Shown: positions 6,863 through 8,420 of the stretch, piece by piece
Layout: each line of letters starts with the position of its first letter
Position numbering within the stretch: the stretch's first letter is position 1
Source of the DNA: Gemmatimonadota bacterium
Lineage (GTDB): Bacteria > Gemmatimonadota > Gemmatimonadetes > Longimicrobiales > Gaopeijiaceae
Length of the DNA stretch: 8,420 nt
Assembly (NCBI GenBank): GCA_002731735.1
Contig: PCCM01000141.1
Coordinates: 1-8,420, forward strand
Direction: 5' to 3'
Translations under genes and position numbers: made by a program
The notes under the pieces: model-generated
Seen by the model: only the letters and a program-made list of their open reading frames with translations
Told to the model about the DNA's origin: nothing
Databases searched by the model: none

Positions 6863-7618
6863 CACCTTTAAGACCGTGCCAGCACCGTAACGCGTAACAT
6901 AGAGATTGCCATCAACGTCGCTCCGCAGTCCATCGAGGCCATGATCAGCAAACCGCATAAAGACCCGCTTACCAAAGACCGTTCCGTCAACGCCAATGTC
7001 AAACGCCCAGATCACACGCTCGTCACTCTCACCCACATAAAGCGTTCGCCCATCCGGACTCACTTCAATTCCATTCGTCGTCCCCATGTCGCCAAACAGG
7101 CGGGTCGCGTTTCCATCAAGTCCTATACGCCAAATCTGACCGCTGCCTTCAGCCCAGTTCGGATCGCTCGCATAAAGCACGCCACTAGGCGCCATTGCGA
7201 GGTCATTCGGCTGATTCATATTATCGTCATGCGAGTAGATCGTGATCGCGCGACTTCTCGGTTGCACCTCGAACACATTGTGCCCCACATAGTCCGCCAC
7301 ATACATTTCTCGCTGTGAGCCAAACCGAATGCCATTCCCGACACTACCCTGTGGTAACTCCACATAGATCTCACCTGATCCGTCCGGTCGAATCCTGCCG
7401 ATGGTTCCTTGTCGCTCGTAATTGACGGCATAGACATTACCGTCCACATCACAGGCAGGACCTTCAATCCCACTGGTGAACACCCCAACTTGTGTCAGGG
7501 GCGTCGCAATGAACAATGGCGATGGAGCCACTGCTTGTCCACTCACCACGCCAACCATAACGACTAGGAGAACGGTGATGCATCCCACGGTACTGCTGAA
7601 CCTTTGTCGACACCTCAT
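6686..7618 (-). CDS. Exported SMP-30/gluconolactonase/LRE-family protein
   Basis: The protein has 310 residues, starting at ATG (complement of 7616-7618) and stopping at 6686-6688. Residues 1-28 form a signal peptide with a hydrophobic core, LLVVMVGVV, and a likely cut after VSGQA. The remainder is a six-bladed beta-propeller of the SMP-30 family. The metal-binding positions of regucalcin can be placed by motif and spacing: E52 in IEGP, N138 in QPND, N182 in TTNGI and D229 in GLDG, with gaps of 86, 44 and 47 residues close to those in the family. Known members are divalent-metal lactonases that hydrolyse aldono-lactones, so hydrolysis of a sugar lactone in the periplasm is the likely role; the substrate is not known. 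There is no good Shine-Dalgarno sequence before the ATG. The gene is divergent from the PQQ sugar dehydrogenase-like gene and convergent with the ankyrin gene. Confidence 0.9.
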   Translation of the reverse strand: MRCRQRFSSTVGCITVLLVVMVGVVSGQAVAPSPLFIATPLTQVGVFTSGIEGPACDVDGNVYAVNYERQGTIGRIRPDGSGEIYVELPQGSVGNGIRFGSQREMYVADYVGHNVFEVQPRSRAITIYSHDDNMNQPNDLAMAPSGVLYASDPNWAEGSGQIWRIGLDGNATRLFGDMGTTNGIEVSPDGRTLYVGESDERVIWAFDIGVDGTVFGKRVFMRFADHGLDGLRSDVDGNLYVTRYGAGTVLKVSPSGRILQEVNVLGARPSNICLGGMDGRTAYVTEVEHRRLVQFRVDRPGLAWQRLRPE

Positions 7619-7778
7619 TCGTGCTCATTATGTACCAAGAGACCATCTTACGTGCCGAAGGACGGAAGCGAGGTAAACTTATGTAACACTAGAGTCAGCA
7701 TCAGAAAGCGAGATGAAGCACAACTCGCAGGCTGGGAAAAACTTCTTTCGCCTGAAACCAATGACGTCTAGTCACTCA
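7619..7778. promoter_or_regulatory. Divergent promoter region between the SMP-30 gene and the PQQ dehydrogenase-like gene
   Basis: This 160-base gap (94 bases if the plus-strand gene starts at 7713) must hold promoters for both directions. On the minus strand CATAAT (complement of 7627-7632) resembles a -10 box. It lies so close to the ATG at 7618 that transcription would begin near the start codon, but I see no matching TTGACA-like -35. On the plus strand I see no convincing promoter pair and no long operator-like palindrome. Confidence 0.35.
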
Positions 7779-8420
7779 ATGCTAACTCTTGACCGCAGGG
7801 GAAATCGTCCCGCTAGCAAGGTCTTATTGAGCAGCCTGTTGTTGAGCCTGTTCCTGGGCCTCAGCGCAAGTGCCGAACAAGAGATCCGTCTTGACCTCGA
7901 AGAAAATGGAGGCCTTTTCCTGCCTGAGGGTTTTGAAGCTGAAGCTCTAGTCAACCGGCTTGACGGCCAAGTCAGGCATATCGCCGTGAACGACAGTGGT
8001 GATGTGTATGTCAAGCTCCGCGAAGCACATAAAGACTATGGCAATGCGGTCTTGCGCGATACGGATGGAGATGGCCGCAGTGACGACATCAAATATTTTG
8101 GGAAATATCCGATCTATGGCCGCTACGGGACAGCTATGCGGATCCATAAAGGCTATTTGTATTTCAGTTCGCAAAAGACAGTCTATCGCCAAAAATTACG
8201 CTCTGGCGAGATGGTGCCGGAAAGCGAACTGGAGGAAATCGTCATAGATCCCAATGAGCCACCTGCACGCGAACATGTGGGAAAACCCATCGCATTCGAC
8301 AACGAAGGGCATATTTTTGTTCCCTTCGGCGCTCCTTCCAATGCGTGTCAGGATCCCAAGAGAACCCCAGGCCAGCCTGGCGTGGATCCATGTCACCAAC
8401 TCGACACCTACGGCGGTGTC
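7779..8420 (+). CDS. Exported PQQ-dependent sugar dehydrogenase (sorbosone dehydrogenase family), 3'-truncated by window edge
   Basis: An open frame runs without a stop to the last base, giving 214 residues from ATG 7779. In-frame ATGs at 7761 and 7713 are alternatives, and none has a clear Shine-Dalgarno sequence. I chose 7779 because it gives a standard signal peptide: basic residues at 6-14, a Leu-rich core at 16-28 and cleavage after SASA at about 32. The mature part begins with LPEGFEAEALV and continues as beta-propeller strands. A calcium-loop-like motif, DTDGDGRSD (94-102), and a late block with NACQ (C190) and DPC (C205) are typical of the sorbosone dehydrogenase-like group. Members oxidise aldoses or related sugars with PQQ and pass electrons to cytochromes. 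The catalytic His/Arg and any C-terminal cytochrome domain lie beyond the edge. GC is about 50% in sampled lines, below the other genes. It is divergent from the SMP-30 lactonase-like gene, a sensible metabolic pairing. Confidence 0.82.
   Translation, partial: MLTLDRRGNRPASKVLLSSLLLSLFLGLSASAEQEIRLDLEENGGLFLPEGFEAEALVNRLDGQVRHIAVNDSGDVYVKLREAHKDYGNAVLRDTDGDGRSDDIKYFGKYPIYGRYGTAMRIHKGYLYFSSQKTVYRQKLRSGEMVPESELEEIVIDPNEPPAREHVGKPIAFDNEGHIFVPFGAPSNACQDPKRTPGQPGVDPCHQLDTYGGV

Noticed and set aside
7628..7685. Direct repeat TTATGTA at 7628-7634 and 7679-7685 as paired regulator sites
   Set aside because: A seven-base match within about 100 bases is easily expected by chance, and there is no dyad symmetry in the copies.

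Overview
The window reads as chromosomal DNA from an uncultured bacterium, most consistent with Acidobacteriota (Vicinamibacteria-like). The main reason is the adjacent pair of a DUF1587/1595/1592/1588/1585 cytochrome-type protein and a DUF1552 (HXXSHH) protein, followed by a secreted ankyrin protein. Planctomycetota, Verrucomicrobiota and Myxococcota carry related families, so the assignment is an inference. Hand counts on sampled lines give roughly 55-60% GC over most of the window and about 50% in the last gene. I see no tRNA, rRNA, CRISPR array, transposase or phage gene.

Layout. (1) Positions 2-766, plus strand: the 3' part of an NHL-repeat beta-propeller gene that is cut by the left edge. 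(2) 779-3277, plus: an exported 832-residue DUF1592-family protein with two CxxCH motifs. (3) 3300-4694, plus: a Tat-exported DUF1552 protein with the HxxSHH signature. (4) 4713-6494, plus: an exported protein of about 12 ankyrin repeats ending in a Cys-x-x-Cys tail. These four genes run in the same direction with gaps of 12-22 bases and recognisable ribosome binding sites, so they look like one operon. (5) 6495-6685: a convergent intergenic stretch holding a strong Shine-Dalgarno sequence and a small doubtful ORF. (6) 6686-7618, minus: an exported SMP-30/gluconolactonase-like protein. (7) About 7779 to the right edge, plus: the 5' part of an exported PQQ-dependent sugar (sorbosone) dehydrogenase-like gene, which runs off the window.

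How they may work together. Every complete gene carries an export signal, so the window is dedicated to the cell envelope or periplasm. Genes 1-4 resemble a surface or periplasmic redox cluster: a haem-binding DUF1592 protein, its usual DUF1552 partner and a repeat scaffold. No substrate is known for it. The divergent pair at the right end makes a plausible two-step route: a PQQ dehydrogenase would oxidise a sugar to a lactone and pass electrons to a c-type cytochrome, and the SMP-30 protein would open the lactone. Three of the six genes are beta-propeller proteins. The least explained items are the DUF1592-DUF1552-ankyrin cluster and the Cys tail of its ankyrin member.
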